A DNA stretch of 64,000 bases from Microbacterium marinilacus (GTDB taxonomy: Bacteria > Actinomycetota > Actinomycetes > Actinomycetales > Microbacteriaceae), in assembly GCF_019753765.1 (NCBI RefSeq), contig NZ_JAIJZW010000014.1, positions 1 through 64,000 on the forward strand. The letters are read 5' to 3'. Numbering within the stretch: position 1 is the first letter of the stretch; every line of letters starts with the position of its first letter. A program made the position numbers and the translations under genes. Under the pieces are notes generated by a model. It worked only from the letters and a program-made list of their open reading frames with translations, searched no databases and was not told the origin of the DNA. This document shows positions 63,941-64,000 of this stretch, piece after piece.

Positions 63941-64000
63941 GAGGCCTCCTCCTGCGGCGCGTCGGCGTGCAGCCGTTCGATGCCGTACCGGTCGTGCGCC
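63937..64000 (-). CDS. ABC transporter component, C-terminal fragment
   Basis: The last 20 codons read AHDRYGIERLHADAPQEEAS and stop at 63937-63939, overlapping the GTG of the ATP-binding gene. The rest lies beyond the window. By synteny it should be the DppD-like ATPase or a permease of the same importer; the fragment has no diagnostic motif. Confidence 0.7.
   Translation of the reverse strand, partial: AHDRYGIERLHADAPQEEAS

Overview
The window is high-GC DNA (about 70% G+C by eye) from an actinobacterium. The sequences of EF-Tu, EF-G, S7, S12, RpoB and RpoC, together with the VanZ, DUF4012 and Lhr-type neighbours, fit Microbacteriaceae, most likely Microbacterium or a close relative. This is recognition from sequence, not a database match. 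I saw no tRNA, rRNA, insertion sequence, prophage or CRISPR array. Most of the window is chromosomal core plus ordinary accessory genes.

Layout. (1) 1-13724: a surface-polysaccharide locus. It holds a partial HAD phosphatase, a polyprenyl-phosphate sugar transferase, three glycosyltransferases, a DUF4012 membrane protein, a clan-A glycoside hydrolase anchored by one membrane segment, a polytopic membrane protein, an OafA-type acyltransferase fused to an SGNH domain, and a VanZ protein. (2) 13867-29557: the information-processing block on the minus strand, rpoB-rpoC, then a small non-translation insert (two membrane proteins, a hypothetical and a plus-strand lipoprotein), then rpsL-rpsG-fusA-tuf, with GC-rich hairpin terminators. 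(3) 29615-36112: a BenE-type transporter bracketed by two 69-bp palindromic repeats, a P2-type cation ATPase, a spermidine-synthase-like protein, a TPR protein and a SprT-like metalloprotein, ending in a REP-like palindrome. (4) 36168-40236: a C4-dicarboxylate unit in which a DcuS/CitA-type kinase and its DcuR/CitB-type regulator form one reading frame, divergent from a DctA transporter. (5) 40290-44502: a ComB-family phosphatase, an SRPBCC-like protein, an acetyltransferase and a MacB/FtsX ABC exporter pair. (6) 44666-47474: fur-katG oxidative-stress pair with a Fur-box-like palindrome and a UUCG-loop terminator. (7) 47547-53286: a NarL-type two-component system with short dispersed repeats, a threonine aldolase, small membrane proteins, a NUDIX-like protein and a carboxylesterase. 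(8) 53346-58775: lhr helicase followed by a Nei/Fpg DNA glycosylase, apparently coupled through a 15-codon mini-ORF. (9) 58798-64000: a tightly overlapping sulfur-scavenging operon (two LLM flavin monooxygenases, an alpha/beta hydrolase and an O-acetylhomoserine sulfhydrylase-like enzyme) next to a peptide-type ABC transporter that runs off the end.

The most general signal is regulatory. At least fifteen genes have a TANNNT or CAAGAT-like -10 hexamer ending exactly 6-7 nt before the start codon, which is the signature of leaderless transcripts. This pattern fixed several start codons (for example GTG at 4977 and 9533). Genes with clear Shine-Dalgarno sites are mostly the translation, transcription and transporter genes. 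I did not find a convincing wholly new defence or biosynthetic system. The items most worth checking are the fused sensor-regulator with a preserved internal ribosome site, the palindromic repeats around benE, the strong hairpin overlapping the acyltransferase promoter, the TGTCCCA repeat clusters on both sides of the response regulator, and the membrane-protein gene at 19473 that lacks an obvious start.
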